In this document: positions 18,383-27,204 of the stretch, one piece after another
Layout: each line of letters starts with the position of its first letter
How positions within the stretch are numbered: position 1 is the stretch's first letter
Source: Deltaproteobacteria bacterium
GTDB lineage: Bacteria; Myxococcota_A; Polyangia; Haliangiales; Haliangiaceae
Reading direction: 5' to 3'
NCBI GenBank assembly: GCA_020630875.1
Contig: JAHDIH010000004.1
Location: 399,348 to 463,347, forward strand
Length of the DNA stretch: 64,000 bases
The notes under the pieces: model-generated
Seen by the model: only the letters and a program-made list of their open reading frames with translations
Told to the model about the DNA's origin: nothing
The model's database searches: none
Position numbers and translations under genes: made by a program

Positions 18383-20548
18383 TTATGGCGCGGTTCTTGG
18401 TGGTGCCGTGATGGACAACTCAAGTCGCTTCAACTGCGTCTCCACCTCAGAAACAATCTCTTTGGAAGCCGCGGCCTCTTTCAACAAGATACGCCCATAT
18501 TTGCGAGCCATGCTCATGTTTCGATTCTTCACAGCTTCAGCCGTGACGACCCTCAAAATCTCGATACGTTCTTCGTTATGCGCGGGAAGGTTAGCCAAAG
18601 CATCTTCGGCGACCATTTTGACTCCTGACCAAGTATTCAGCCCCTGGTGCGCCAACGCCTTTTGTAATCGTTTACCGGACTGGGTGGTTTTCTTAAGAAA
18701 GGAAAGCGCCGCTTGATAGTTACCGGCACGATTTTCTGCAAACGCTGCCCAGTACGCCGTTTCTGAGTTTGGCAAGTCGTCATGCACTTGCCTTGCATAG
18801 ATTGCTGCTGCAGCGACCCTTTTGCATCGGTGCAATCGGTCCACGAAAATTTCAGGGCTTTGAGGCGGCATGGCATTCGCGAGACGCTGATCGTCTGTAA
18901 TTTTTACGCAAGCCTCGTTAGCCAGTCTTGGTAGTAACTCTATTGCCTGCCGGTACCACAATACGCCTTGCGCAACTCGTCCACTTTCCACAAAAAGTCT
19001 GCCTAGCGTCATTTTCAAATAAGGGTTGGTAGGATGAAAATCCATAGCTCGAACCGCAACTTTTAGCGCTGCGGGGTGGCGACTTCGTATTAGCGATTCA
19101 GCAGTGTAGCCTGCAATTACATAATCAGCGGGATGGCGACGCCAAACCTCGATTGGCTCTTCGAAAGTTCGGCTCTCGTCTTCTCGCGGGGACAGAGCGT
19201 TATCCGTAAAAAGCACAGTAGAGAGTATTGCCACCAATACGATTCCTAGAGAAACCATCCACTGTCTTTTGTCGGTGGTACGCTCGAAACGTGGTGTCGT
19301 AAGGGCTGCAGCGGTAGCGATCAACAATATGGCAATGCCTAAAAGCGAAAACGAAAACTCAACCATGCAATGAAGCATGGCTGCAGCAATGGCAATCTTT
19401 GCAAACTGATCTTTTCCACTTGGTCTACGCCAAATATCCCGGCCAGCTCTCCATAGCAACACCATAAAAATGAGCAATAAGGGAGTGCCAAATGTAGCCC
19501 CCCATTGCATCAATTGACTTTCAGCGTGAGAGTAGGAAAGTACGTGACTTGAAAGTAGTGGCGTCGTTGCTGGTTCAAACGCCCCTGCACCGCTACCAAC
19601 GAATGGATGTTCTTTCGCGATCGTCAGAGACATTTTCCAAACTGCGACTTTTCCGAAATCTGTTGTTTCTCCGCTCTTCGCCTGCGACGCCGCAAACACA
19701 AGTGCCACCGCCGCAATCATCATGAGAAGCGACAACACCGCTTTTTCTCCAACCTTTCTCGGGCTTTTGGCTGCAAACCACGCTCCAGCCAACACTCCCA
19801 CCACAGCAACGCTTACTGCCGCCCCACGGGAACCGGTCCAAATTAAAACGCTGCCACAAACTAGCGCAGCGCTCCCCCAAGCTACTTTAGGACCGGAAGC
19901 GATGGTACTTCTGACAAAACCGATTGAAAGAAAACAGCCTAAGATTGCAACGGTTGCTAGATGGTTCGCGTTGACGATGGGACCTTTGATAGCTTGAACG
20001 GTTGAACTTGGCTGATAAACGCCAAATACTTTTTCGATTCCAAGGAACGTATGCAGTACTGCAACGCAACAAATAAGACTCGCACTAATCGCCACATACT
20101 GAAGTACTCGCGTGCGGCCCCCGCGATTGTGATAACTAACTCGCAGTACGCAGTACGCCAGAAGAGCCAGGCAGGCATAGTTAAATCCAACATGCAACGT
20201 CAACGCACGATCGTAGGTAAGACAAATGAAAGACGGAGCCGATTCCGCGAGTGCACTGGCATTCGCGACGGCAATATCAAATCGTTCAGGAGAGAGAATC
20301 GCAACAAGCTGCCTAGGTAGCGGAAGCAGCTGAAAAAGGGAAGCCAGCGACGCAGCCATTGGCAACTGGACCACCGCAGGAAGCACGGTAAGCTTTCGGC
20401 TCGATCGCGAAAGTAACAACGCTGACAAACAAATTGCCAGGCACAGAACCGCCGCAGTCTGCCGGTGCACACTTGCAATGACCAAGGGCGCAATGATGAG
20501 CACCGCGAGGCAAATCCAATGCCCTACTTTTTTGTGGTCTACAGCCAA
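18383..20548 (-). CDS. O-antigen ligase/polymerase-like membrane protein with TPR tail
   Basis: 721 residues. Residues 1-450 carry about 12 hydrophobic segments with a periplasmic loop containing HPFVGSGAGAFEPATT near 318, the Wzy_C/WaaL-type signature. Residues about 480-710 are soluble and helical with tetratricopeptide-like spacing. Such proteins join or transfer glycan chains at the periplasmic face. Reading appears to start at TTG 20548, inside the end of the OPX gene (10-base overlap), so translation is coupled. With a separate Wzy-like gene on the other strand, this may be a second polymerase or a ligase; the sequence does not decide. Confidence 0.85.
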   Translation of the reverse strand: MAVDHKKVGHWICLAVLIIAPLVIASVHRQTAAVLCLAICLSALLLSRSSRKLTVLPAVVQLPMAASLASLFQLLPLPRQLVAILSPERFDIAVANASALAESAPSFICLTYDRALTLHVGFNYACLALLAYCVLRVSYHNRGGRTRVLQYVAISASLICCVAVLHTFLGIEKVFGVYQPSSTVQAIKGPIVNANHLATVAILGCFLSIGFVRSTIASGPKVAWGSAALVCGSVLIWTGSRGAAVSVAVVGVLAGAWFAAKSPRKVGEKAVLSLLMMIAAVALVFAASQAKSGETTDFGKVAVWKMSLTIAKEHPFVGSGAGAFEPATTPLLSSHVLSYSHAESQLMQWGATFGTPLLLIFMVLLWRAGRDIWRRPSGKDQFAKIAIAAAMLHCMVEFSFSLLGIAILLIATAAALTTPRFERTTDKRQWMVSLGIVLVAILSTVLFTDNALSPREDESRTFEEPIEVWRRHPADYVIAGYTAESLIRSRHPAALKVAVRAMDFHPTNPYLKMTLGRLFVESGRVAQGVLWYRQAIELLPRLANEACVKITDDQRLANAMPPQSPEIFVDRLHRCKRVAAAAIYARQVHDDLPNSETAYWAAFAENRAGNYQAALSFLKKTTQSGKRLQKALAHQGLNTWSGVKMVAEDALANLPAHNEERIEILRVVTAEAVKNRNMSMARKYGRILLKEAAASKEIVSEVETQLKRLELSITAPPRTAP

Positions 20549-21117
20549 GGTTTCTTCGGCACGTAAATTACGTCGCCAGGGCGAACGTAAAAGTTATCAG
20601 CTTTTCCTTGGCCAATAGATTCGACAGGGATCGTATAATTCTTGGATTCACCGTCTGACTCTCGAGTAACTCTAGTCGCGTTTTGATGGGCACGGGCACC
20701 AAAACCACCAGCTTGTGAGATTGCCTCGACAATGGTCATTCCCTCCGCAAAAGACAGCGTTCCTGGTTTTTGAACGAATCCAAACACGGTGACCTTCTTG
20801 GAAGCGTACTCTTTTACCAAAACAGAAACGTAAGGATCTACGAGGTACCCATCCGCTAATTGCGTCTTGATCGTTTGTTCTACTTGTTGTGGGCTCATGC
20901 CAATCACTTTAACAACCCCCAAATATGGAAACGAAATAGTTCCCTCCGAGGATACACGATATTCACCAGAGAGCTTTTCGTGTTTGTAAACGCGGACCTC
21001 GAATTTATCACCTGCCGCAAGCGTAAAATCTTGGATGGAAACAGGCTCCGAGGGGTACTTACTCGGTTTCGGATCTCCGCAACCTGCAACCAAGAGCGCT
21101 AGGGCTAAAATTCTCAT
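20539..21117 (-). CDS. Outer-membrane polysaccharide export lipoprotein (Wza/OPX family)
   Basis: 192 residues; the signal ends at LLVAGC (Cys13). A polysaccharide export domain spans about 26-105 (LAAGDKFEVRVYKHEKLSGE, then a GTISFPYLG segment), followed by one SLBB domain (VTVFGFVQKPGT to the end: YVRPGDVIYVPKKPWL). OPX proteins form the outer-membrane channel for capsule or exopolysaccharide. Compared with Wza it lacks the second SLBB and the C-terminal amphipathic helix, so it resembles short OPX members that work with a separate barrel. It starts the minus-strand arm of the locus. Confidence 0.92.
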   Translation of the reverse strand: MRILALALLVAGCGDPKPSKYPSEPVSIQDFTLAAGDKFEVRVYKHEKLSGEYRVSSEGTISFPYLGVVKVIGMSPQQVEQTIKTQLADGYLVDPYVSVLVKEYASKKVTVFGFVQKPGTLSFAEGMTIVEAISQAGGFGARAHQNATRVTRESDGESKNYTIPVESIGQGKADNFYVRPGDVIYVPKKPWL

Positions 21118-21140
21118 CTTCGCAATCCTACGCCAAAACC

Positions 21141-21171
21141 ACTAATATTAAAGCTGTCATCACTAATAATA
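21141..21171. repeat. Tandem 10-bp AT-rich repeat upstream of the OPX gene
   Basis: ACTAATATTA at 21141-21150 and ACTAATAATA at 21162-21171 differ at one base and lie 21 bases apart, two helical turns. They occupy most of the 55-base gap before the polysaccharide export gene, which suggests a paired protein-binding site or part of a promoter. No known regulator motif is claimed. Confidence 0.4.
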
Positions 21172-21172
21172 T

Positions 21173-21793
21173 CTAATCAACCATCAACACGTTGTGTATT
21201 TCTGCGACGTAAATCTCGGCTTCCAAAGCATCCGGGGAGTCAGATCTGAAGCTGGTATCCCCGGAAATCTTTGACGTATCTTTCTTGGTTTCTAAAACGA
21301 CTCGCAGGGCCCCTGGAAGCGCTCCGTGGTTCCAATTATCGAGTCCACCACCCATATCCCAATCGAACCCCAAGAAGAAAAATGGTTTACCGTTGATGTC
21401 ATTTAGCTCGGCTAACGAAATGCCGACTCTCACGCCTTCCTTCGTTCTCCATTGTCCCGAATTCTTAATCCGAACGGATTCGAGTTTATCGTCTTCGGTC
21501 CAAACGACTTCAATCTCGTTGGAGGTTCCAGGAAAAATCACGGTTCCTGAAAGCGTAGTCCCCTCTGGCCCATCAAGCTGCAAATGCTTAACGTTGTCGC
21601 TTCCATAGGCAGCCTCTAAGCTGACTTTAGTACTAGTCGCATCGATCAGCCCTACGTTTGTTCCCGGCACGATCAGCCATTGGTTGGGATGAGAACTATC
21701 TGAGTCATTGGTGGCGGTGGCTACTTTGGGAAAGCCAACGCTTTGACTGTTGCACCCAATGCTTACCGTTAGAACTAGAAGTAAAACTTTCAT
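21173..21793 (-). CDS. Hypothetical lipoprotein
   Basis: 206 residues with a lipoprotein signal (MKVLLLVLTVSIGC, Cys14). The rest looks like a compact beta-rich domain. A distinctive segment reads GVRVGISLAELNDINGKPF near residue 120 and FLGFDWDMGGG after it. I have the impression that similar segments occur in unnamed envelope proteins, but I cannot name a family. It lies 23 bases after the tRNA on the same strand and 55 bases ahead of the OPX gene. Its C-terminus, HNVLMVD, resembles the ends of other lipoproteins in the window. Confidence 0.75.
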   Translation of the reverse strand: MKVLLLVLTVSIGCNSQSVGFPKVATATNDSDSSHPNQWLIVPGTNVGLIDATSTKVSLEAAYGSDNVKHLQLDGPEGTTLSGTVIFPGTSNEIEVVWTEDDKLESVRIKNSGQWRTKEGVRVGISLAELNDINGKPFFFLGFDWDMGGGLDNWNHGALPGALRVVLETKKDTSKISGDTSFRSDSPDALEAEIYVAEIHNVLMVD

Positions 21794-21813
21794 TGTTGCA
21801 AACCTTAACCGAA

Positions 21814-21890
21814 TGGTGAGCGCGGCAGGACTCGAACCTGCGACCTACGGGTTCGAAGCCCGGCGCTCTATCCAGCTGAGCTACGCACCC
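21814..21890 (-). tRNA. tRNA-Arg (anticodon UCG)
   Basis: On the minus strand the 77-base sequence folds as a cloverleaf: acceptor GGGTGCG with CGCGCTC (two G-U pairs), D-arm GCTC/GAGC, anticodon loop CTTCGAA (anticodon TCG, reading CGA), T-arm GCAGG/CCTGC with TTCGAGT loop, discriminator A and an encoded CCA. The outermost anticodon-stem pair (27-43) is a C-U mismatch; the rest is regular. It lies just before the lipoprotein gene at 21793. Confidence 0.93.
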
Positions 21891-22278
21891 ATTCGGAGCA
21901 CGTCTTGTCTCATTTTAAGTCCGATAAAGTCAAGCCATCACCTGAGCAACCTCAATTGAGGAGAACTCACCAGTCCTGCCGATAAAAAAGTTTGGTGTTA
22001 TTGGGTGGCTTCATTGCTCCTTGCCCCTAACCGCGAAAATCAGTGGAAATTCCAAGCTGACCAATTGCTCATATTTTTGTAGGGATTTCCGGACACTTGC
22101 AAAATTGACGCAGCATTCCAATCTAAACAAGACGTAAACAAGTGGAGGAGATCATCGCTCAATCACCTACATGAATTTCATTTTCTTCAATTTCCTCAAT
22201 GACTTAGGCTCGTTTAAGAACTTCACCCACCCCCGCACTTATGCCTACAATTCCCTATTGCACTCGGTAGGAAATTCT
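21891..22278. other. 388-base intergenic region between tRNA-Arg and a large secreted-protein gene
   Basis: The tRNA and the large gene diverge here, so promoters for both should lie in this stretch. A perfect 12-base palindrome, CCTCAATTGAGG, sits at 21950-21961. On the minus strand TTGACT at about 21930-21935 could be a -35 element for the tRNA, but no -10 lies at the usual distance. A ribosome-binding TAGGA precedes ATG 22279. No gene or structured RNA is evident. A frame is open from ATG 22171 but lacks a signal-peptide start. Confidence 0.5.
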
Positions 22279-25200
22279 ATGAAAAGCAAACCAATCACAA
22301 TCACTAACTGTTTGACCATCCTCATTGCACTCACCGGTTGCGGAAGCCTCGGCGGGGGAGGAGGTTGCGGAGCTGGTGAGCCGTTAACCGTATCCATCCC
22401 AGATGACCAGATTCTTGAAAGTGGTCTGCAGCTACGAGTTACCGAATCGGGAACCGAAAAAATTATCGGCCTCATAGAACCAGTAGTTCGTGATGCTATT
22501 TCGAACGCAAGTTTCTGTATGCCCAAGAGGAGGGCATTAGGGGTCGACTTCTGCGAGACAAACCATGGAAGTTGCAACCAGGGATGCGATGTAGCCCTCA
22601 ATTTGGATTACCTTTCTTTGGATATCGTTTCGGATTCCGCAATGCGGATGAGCGCTCAATTTGACGCTGAAACTGATGTGAATGCTGATGCGGGAATTCT
22701 GGGTGACTGCACATTCGACGTTTCGGTTTCAAACGTACAAATCGAAACGGATATCATTATCGGTGTTGACCCACAAACGGGTGAACTAACGGTTGGCGTA
22801 GACAACGTCGACTTAGGTAATATTAACGTGCGCATCGACGGCTGCGGTTTCTTGGGGGACGTTGTAAACGGAATCTTCGGATTCGTGAGTGGCTTCTTTG
22901 ACAGTGCGATTTCGAACTTTGTAGTTGGGCTTGTAGAGCCACTACTGTCATCAATGGTGGCAGACTTACTTCCTGATCCTTTGGGCTTTGAGCAAAAGAT
23001 GTTTGTCGGACAGTCGCTAGGAGGCACTCACGACTCAGGAATGGAAACCTCTGTGCTCATTGGTGGCTACGCCAACTTTGCCGAAGGCGGAATATCTCTT
23101 GGTGGAATTGTGGGGCTAAACGCTGATAGTGACCCTTCCACGCGAGATGCTACCAACGCAAGCGAGCCATCCCGATGCGTTCCTGCCCACGACGTACCTA
23201 ACCTTCTTGCGGCCCCCTGGAACTTAGCGGTGTCCAGTCGTGGTCGTTCTATGCTCAACACCGACAGCCTCTTCGATGGAGCAGCGGACCCAGCGGACAC
23301 CGATTTCCTAATGGGCATCTCTCAAACCACCTTTGACTTACTTGGTCATCACCTTGTCGCCTCCGGCGGGCTTTGCATTGAATTTTCAACGGAACAACTC
23401 TCCATCAGTACCCTCACGGCGTTCCTGCCGTCGCTGGGAGAACTAAAGGATCCCAACGGAGGGACAATACGACTGGTCGTACGCCCGCTGTATCCGTTAG
23501 GTTTCAACCTCGGCGATGGAGACGCGGCATCTCCACACGTAGGAGTAGCCTTGAAAGATTTGCAAATCGACTTCTATGCCAATCTTTGGGAGCGCGAAGT
23601 CAGACTCTTCACAATTGGAGCGACCATGAATATCGGCTTGAACTTAGATGTAGTGCCACAAGGAGCGGACTTGGCCATCGAACCAACAATCGTAGGTCTT
23701 GATTCTTCAAGTATTACCATTACAGCGACCAACGGAGAATTCATTCGAGAAGATCCAAAAGTGCTGGAAGAAATCATTCCCGACTTAATTGACTTAGCAT
23801 TACCGAGTCTCACTGGCGCAATTGGTCCCATTGCTCTTCCTTCAGTAGCTGGTTTCTCATTAGATGCCGTTAACGTCTACAAACACGCAGGAAGTCAAGA
23901 TGACTTTTTGGTCATTCAAGGGGAACTAGCAGCCGGTTCCAACTTGGCAAAGCTGGCACAACAATACCCCGTAATTAGCGAGCAACTTCCCGAGGTTATT
24001 GCGTCGAACTACGCTTCTGCCGGTAAGGTGTCTTACGGTAGAAATAATGAAAAGCAGGTTGCTACTACACCACGAGTAAATCAGCACGGGGATTCTCTTC
24101 AGTGGTCTTATCGCATTGGCAACGGCAGCTGGAGTAGCTTCGAAAATGCAGGAACCGTAGTTATCCCCAAACTTGCCAACGAAGCCGACATCGAATGGCG
24201 TCATAGAGTCGTCGGGCAACCACGCACGTTGGCAACGACTCGTGAAGAAGTCGGCAATGCCAAGACGGCTGGCTGCGGCGCGGGAAGCTCGACAATAATG
24301 TTGCTGCTACTAGTCTTACCGCTGCTAACCATTCGCAAGAGCGCTTTAGTGGTCTTGTTGGCGTTCGGTGCCTCATGTGGAGGCTCCAACCCTCAATGTA
24401 AGTTAAGCGAGGACTGCAGCGAGATTTGTGGTGGCGAAGGTGAAATCGGCACGTGCTTTGAAGACACCTGCCTTTGTTCTAAAGACGTTGAAAATGGTGT
24501 GGTAGGTCAAGACCTAGCCATGGACGTGGCCAAAGACGGAAGCATTTGGATCGCAAGTTACAATGCAACCCACGGAGACCTGATGGTTGCAAACCCCGCA
24601 GGTGCTGGAAAAGTCCCCCTTGAGCAATGGGATTTCATCGATGGCGTTCCGGAAGGCCCCATCGTGTTCCCTCACTCGAAAATACGTTCGGGAATTTTCG
24701 AAGAAGGTGTGGACGTTGGCAGGAATCCCAGCATTGGCGCTGCCAACAGGAGTAACGTCTACGTGAGTTATCACGACACAACCAATGGTTCGCTAAAGTT
24801 TGCCTCTTTCATAAACGGCATCTGGAATGTATCGACACTCGCAACTGGTAGCGATACTGCAATCAGCGGCATTCACTCAAAGCTGCGAATCAATGATGCG
24901 ACCCAACGACCGACGGTCGTTTACACGGTGTGGGATGCGTCCTCAGCTACCTCCTCTGTAATGTTTGCTTCAGCTACGAGCAAAGAACCAAAGTCTGCAA
25001 GTGATTGGTTACATCTCGAGGTAGCCAGTGGTATCGCCAGTGAGCGAGTACTAGTAGATTTCCAACGCGATCAAACTGGCAACCCCATGGTTTTGTTCTC
25101 TGACGCGTCCACGGGACTGTTTCTCTCGCGACTCGATGGTGGCGCTTTCGAGACGCCAGAGAATGTAGCCGTTGGCCCTCTCGACTATCCTAGTCTAACT

Positions 25201-25629
25201 GTTGACGATACCGGTAAGCTTCATTTTGCATTTTACAATGTTCTATCTCGTTCACTAGGCTACGGTAGCGACTCAGAAGCGAGTGTTGTTGATGATGGTT
25301 TCCGCACGGAAGGTACCACTGACAACGGTCTGGACATCCCAGTATTTCATGCGGTCGGAGCCGACAATCAAATCATGCAATCTCAATCTACAATTGCTAT
25401 CAGCTACCAAGATGCTACGACTCATGAAATACGACTAGCGACAAAGACGCCTGATGGTTGGACCCACAGCGCGTTGATAGGTGATGAGATTCCTTTTGTA
25501 GGTGCGTACGGTTTCTTTGCCAATGCGGAAAGTGTTGGCGGCTCGTTTGTTCACGGCACGTGGGTCGTGGACCTGCCAACGCGCAGTTCATGGGTAGAAA
25601 TCCTGAGCAATGTCGTAGTTATCGATTAA
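22279..25629 (+). CDS. Composite secreted protein: lipoprotein beta domain, MYXO-CTERM-like tail, second lipoprotein-like beta-propeller part
   Basis: 1116 residues from ATG 22279 (TAGGA eight bases upstream; lipobox ALTGC). Residues 1-660 form an Asp/Gly-rich beta protein with LBP/BPI-like amphipathic strands; I do not recognise it. At about 664-688 lies a MYXO-CTERM-like tail: Gly-Cys-Gly, a Leu-rich membrane span, then IRKS. Instead of stopping, the frame continues into a second hydrophobic stretch and FGASCGGS, a classic lipobox with Cys700, then a Cys-rich segment and repeats such as VYVSYHDTTNGSLKF, a likely beta-propeller. Two ancestral genes thus appear joined in frame. TAG at 24348 in the neighbouring frame could mark the lost stop. 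Confidence 0.75.
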   Translation: MKSKPITITNCLTILIALTGCGSLGGGGGCGAGEPLTVSIPDDQILESGLQLRVTESGTEKIIGLIEPVVRDAISNASFCMPKRRALGVDFCETNHGSCNQGCDVALNLDYLSLDIVSDSAMRMSAQFDAETDVNADAGILGDCTFDVSVSNVQIETDIIIGVDPQTGELTVGVDNVDLGNINVRIDGCGFLGDVVNGIFGFVSGFFDSAISNFVVGLVEPLLSSMVADLLPDPLGFEQKMFVGQSLGGTHDSGMETSVLIGGYANFAEGGISLGGIVGLNADSDPSTRDATNASEPSRCVPAHDVPNLLAAPWNLAVSSRGRSMLNTDSLFDGAADPADTDFLMGISQTTFDLLGHHLVASGGLCIEFSTEQLSISTLTAFLPSLGELKDPNGGTIRLVVRPLYPLGFNLGDGDAASPHVGVALKDLQIDFYANLWEREVRLFTIGATMNIGLNLDVVPQGADLAIEPTIVGLDSSSITITATNGEFIREDPKVLEEIIPDLIDLALPSLTGAIGPIALPSVAGFSLDAVNVYKHAGSQDDFLVIQGELAAGSNLAKLAQQYPVISEQLPEVIASNYASAGKVSYGRNNEKQVATTPRVNQHGDSLQWSYRIGNGSWSSFENAGTVVIPKLANEADIEWRHRVVGQPRTLATTREEVGNAKTAGCGAGSSTIMLLLLVLPLLTIRKSALVVLLAFGASCGGSNPQCKLSEDCSEICGGEGEIGTCFEDTCLCSKDVENGVVGQDLAMDVAKDGSIWIASYNATHGDLMVANPAGAGKVPLEQWDFIDGVPEGPIVFPHSKIRSGIFEEGVDVGRNPSIGAANRSNVYVSYHDTTNGSLKFASFINGIWNVSTLATGSDTAISGIHSKLRINDATQRPTVVYTVWDASSATSSVMFASATSKEPKSASDWLHLEVASGIASERVLVDFQRDQTGNPMVLFSDASTGLFLSRLDGGAFETPENVAVGPLDYPSLTVDDTGKLHFAFYNVLSRSLGYGSDSEASVVDDGFRTEGTTDNGLDIPVFHAVGADNQIMQSQSTIAISYQDATTHEIRLATKTPDGWTHSALIGDEIPFVGAYGFFANAESVGGSFVHGTWVVDLPTRSSWVEILSNVVVID

Positions 25630-25724
25630 TTGCTAGAAGCAAAAAATCTCTCTATTGAGCATCATCTTACAGACGCGGCTGTAGTACTAGAGCGCCTTAC
25701 TGTGGTACTCGCCAATTAAATAAA

Positions 25725-26357
25725 ATGCCAGCAGCAAGATTCTTCGCGACCCTCACGATCCTATCTGGGGTTGCCATTCAGTTCTTTTTTCATCTCGTAA
25801 AACCAGATGGTGTGCCTTGCAGTCACGTAGAAATGATTCTTTGCGCTGAATTGCCCGCTTCCGCAGAACATTTGCAACAACTGATTACTGCACCTGAAAA
25901 TCTCTTAAAGACTTGGAAGGGCTCTCTTTTGTCGGACTTTGGATTTCTTGTCGGATATTGCGGGCTCCTCTGCGTTGGCGCAATCACTTTTGTAAGCAAG
26001 ACAAGTACTCGCCGGCTGGCCTTATTCACCGCCGTCAGTGCTGGCATTTGCGACGCAACAGAAAACGTAGGACTTCTATGGGCCGTATCCGATCCAGGAG
26101 GAATCACCCAATCGCTGTCAAAGTTCGTGTATATTTCTGCCAGTATCAAGTTTGCATTACTTTCCGCAACAGTACTAATTATAGCCACCGGAGTAGACGC
26201 CAAAAATTCGTGGTCGCGCATGGCACTTGCTGTAGCCGCGGTGCTTGGGCTTATCTCGCTTGTCGGTCAATGGTTCTGGCCGCTAGCCATCGACGTTTCC
26301 GCATTGGCTGTTTTCATCACGTGCCTTACGGTTCTGGTCACGCGTTTCAAGAACTAA
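25725..26357 (+). CDS. Hypothetical multi-pass membrane protein
   Basis: 210 residues with a hydrophobic N-terminus and about four further membrane segments (near 8-25, 70-90, 95-125, 140-158 and 170-205). The first loop contains two Cys (VPCSHVEMILCAELP), possibly a periplasmic disulfide. CDATENVGLLWAVSD inside the third segment looks conserved-like (acidic residues in a membrane region). No family is recognised. It follows the composite secreted protein by 96 bases and is convergent with the next lipoprotein gene, three bases away. Confidence 0.65.
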   Translation: MPAARFFATLTILSGVAIQFFFHLVKPDGVPCSHVEMILCAELPASAEHLQQLITAPENLLKTWKGSLLSDFGFLVGYCGLLCVGAITFVSKTSTRRLALFTAVSAGICDATENVGLLWAVSDPGGITQSLSKFVYISASIKFALLSATVLIIATGVDAKNSWSRMALAVAAVLGLISLVGQWFWPLAIDVSALAVFITCLTVLVTRFKN

Positions 26358-26360
26358 CGA

Positions 26361-27020
26361 CTACAGTAAAAACTGAAGGGTAGAAATTACTTTGCTCGAA
26401 AGCTCACTGCTCTCAAACGCCACGTCATTCTTTGCCGCAACCTTTAGTTTTTGAACCAGGGAGACGGTGACCTCACAACCAGCCCCGGCTAGTGCGGAAC
26501 TTGGGAAAACGTAGCCCCCTTGGTCAGGGGTATATTCTGACTCAAAAGTTTCGATACATTCTCCCGCGATGGTCAGTTTCGCTTGAGCATTGGTAATGGG
26601 AGTCCAGTTAACTTGGTTTCCATTACTGGCGAGAAGTGAGGTAGGTAGAACTTCGATGTTACCGATGTCGTAATCGGCCTCGGTACGTTTGAGAATAACG
26701 GAAAGATCGTCTCCGGCAGCGGCGCGAATGTTAGCTTGATACGTGACTGATTTCTCAAGCGCAGTTAATTCACTCATTTGATGCAGTTTGTCGTTGTGAG
26801 CAACTGCGGTCCAGTCTCCACCAGTAAGTTCAACATACTCACGAGCGGCTTTGTCGCCTTCTAGTGGCTGCGCCGTAAAGTGTACACGGACGTGCACGCC
26901 ATCGTTCGAATTGGTCACTGTCGCAAATGCTCGTAAGTCTTTCGTTTCGTAATCACCGGAGCTAGGGACATCGCATCCGAGAAAACTAAAACACACAAAA
27001 AACGCTAGCAGTCTAATCAT
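26361..27020 (-). CDS. Hypothetical lipoprotein with beta-sandwich character
   Basis: 219 residues from ATG 27020, chosen because it gives a compact lipoprotein signal MIRLLAFFVCFSFLGC (Cys16); upstream in-frame starts at 27059 and 27041 would bury it. The mature part has alternating strands (VHVRVHFTAQPLEG; VTYQANIRAAAGDD; CEVTVSLVQKLKV) that suggest two Ig- or fibronectin-like domains. Two cysteines near 155 and 183 could pair. No binding or catalytic motif is seen. It stands alone between a membrane protein and another lipoprotein gene on the same strand. Confidence 0.65.
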   Translation of the reverse strand: MIRLLAFFVCFSFLGCDVPSSGDYETKDLRAFATVTNSNDGVHVRVHFTAQPLEGDKAAREYVELTGGDWTAVAHNDKLHQMSELTALEKSVTYQANIRAAAGDDLSVILKRTEADYDIGNIEVLPTSLLASNGNQVNWTPITNAQAKLTIAGECIETFESEYTPDQGGYVFPSSALAGAGCEVTVSLVQKLKVAAKNDVAFESSELSSKVISTLQFLL

Positions 27021-27204
27021 AGGAGGCGCATTAAACACCATGCTTTGTATTTTCACCACAAATAATCGCTAAGCATGACTAAGTTGTGATGCTCAACTCA
27101 CTTTGACACAGCGCGCAACGAGTGGGTCTTCGATCTTGATGCACTTCTGGTGTTTCGTTCTTGTAGCTCTCGTGGCTTTGTGGTGCCTAAAATTGGTTTG
27201 TTAC

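Noticed and set aside
22171..22278. Start of the composite gene at ATG 22171
   Set aside because: It puts 36 residues ahead of a clear lipoprotein signal; ATG 22279 has a ribosome-binding site and the signal.
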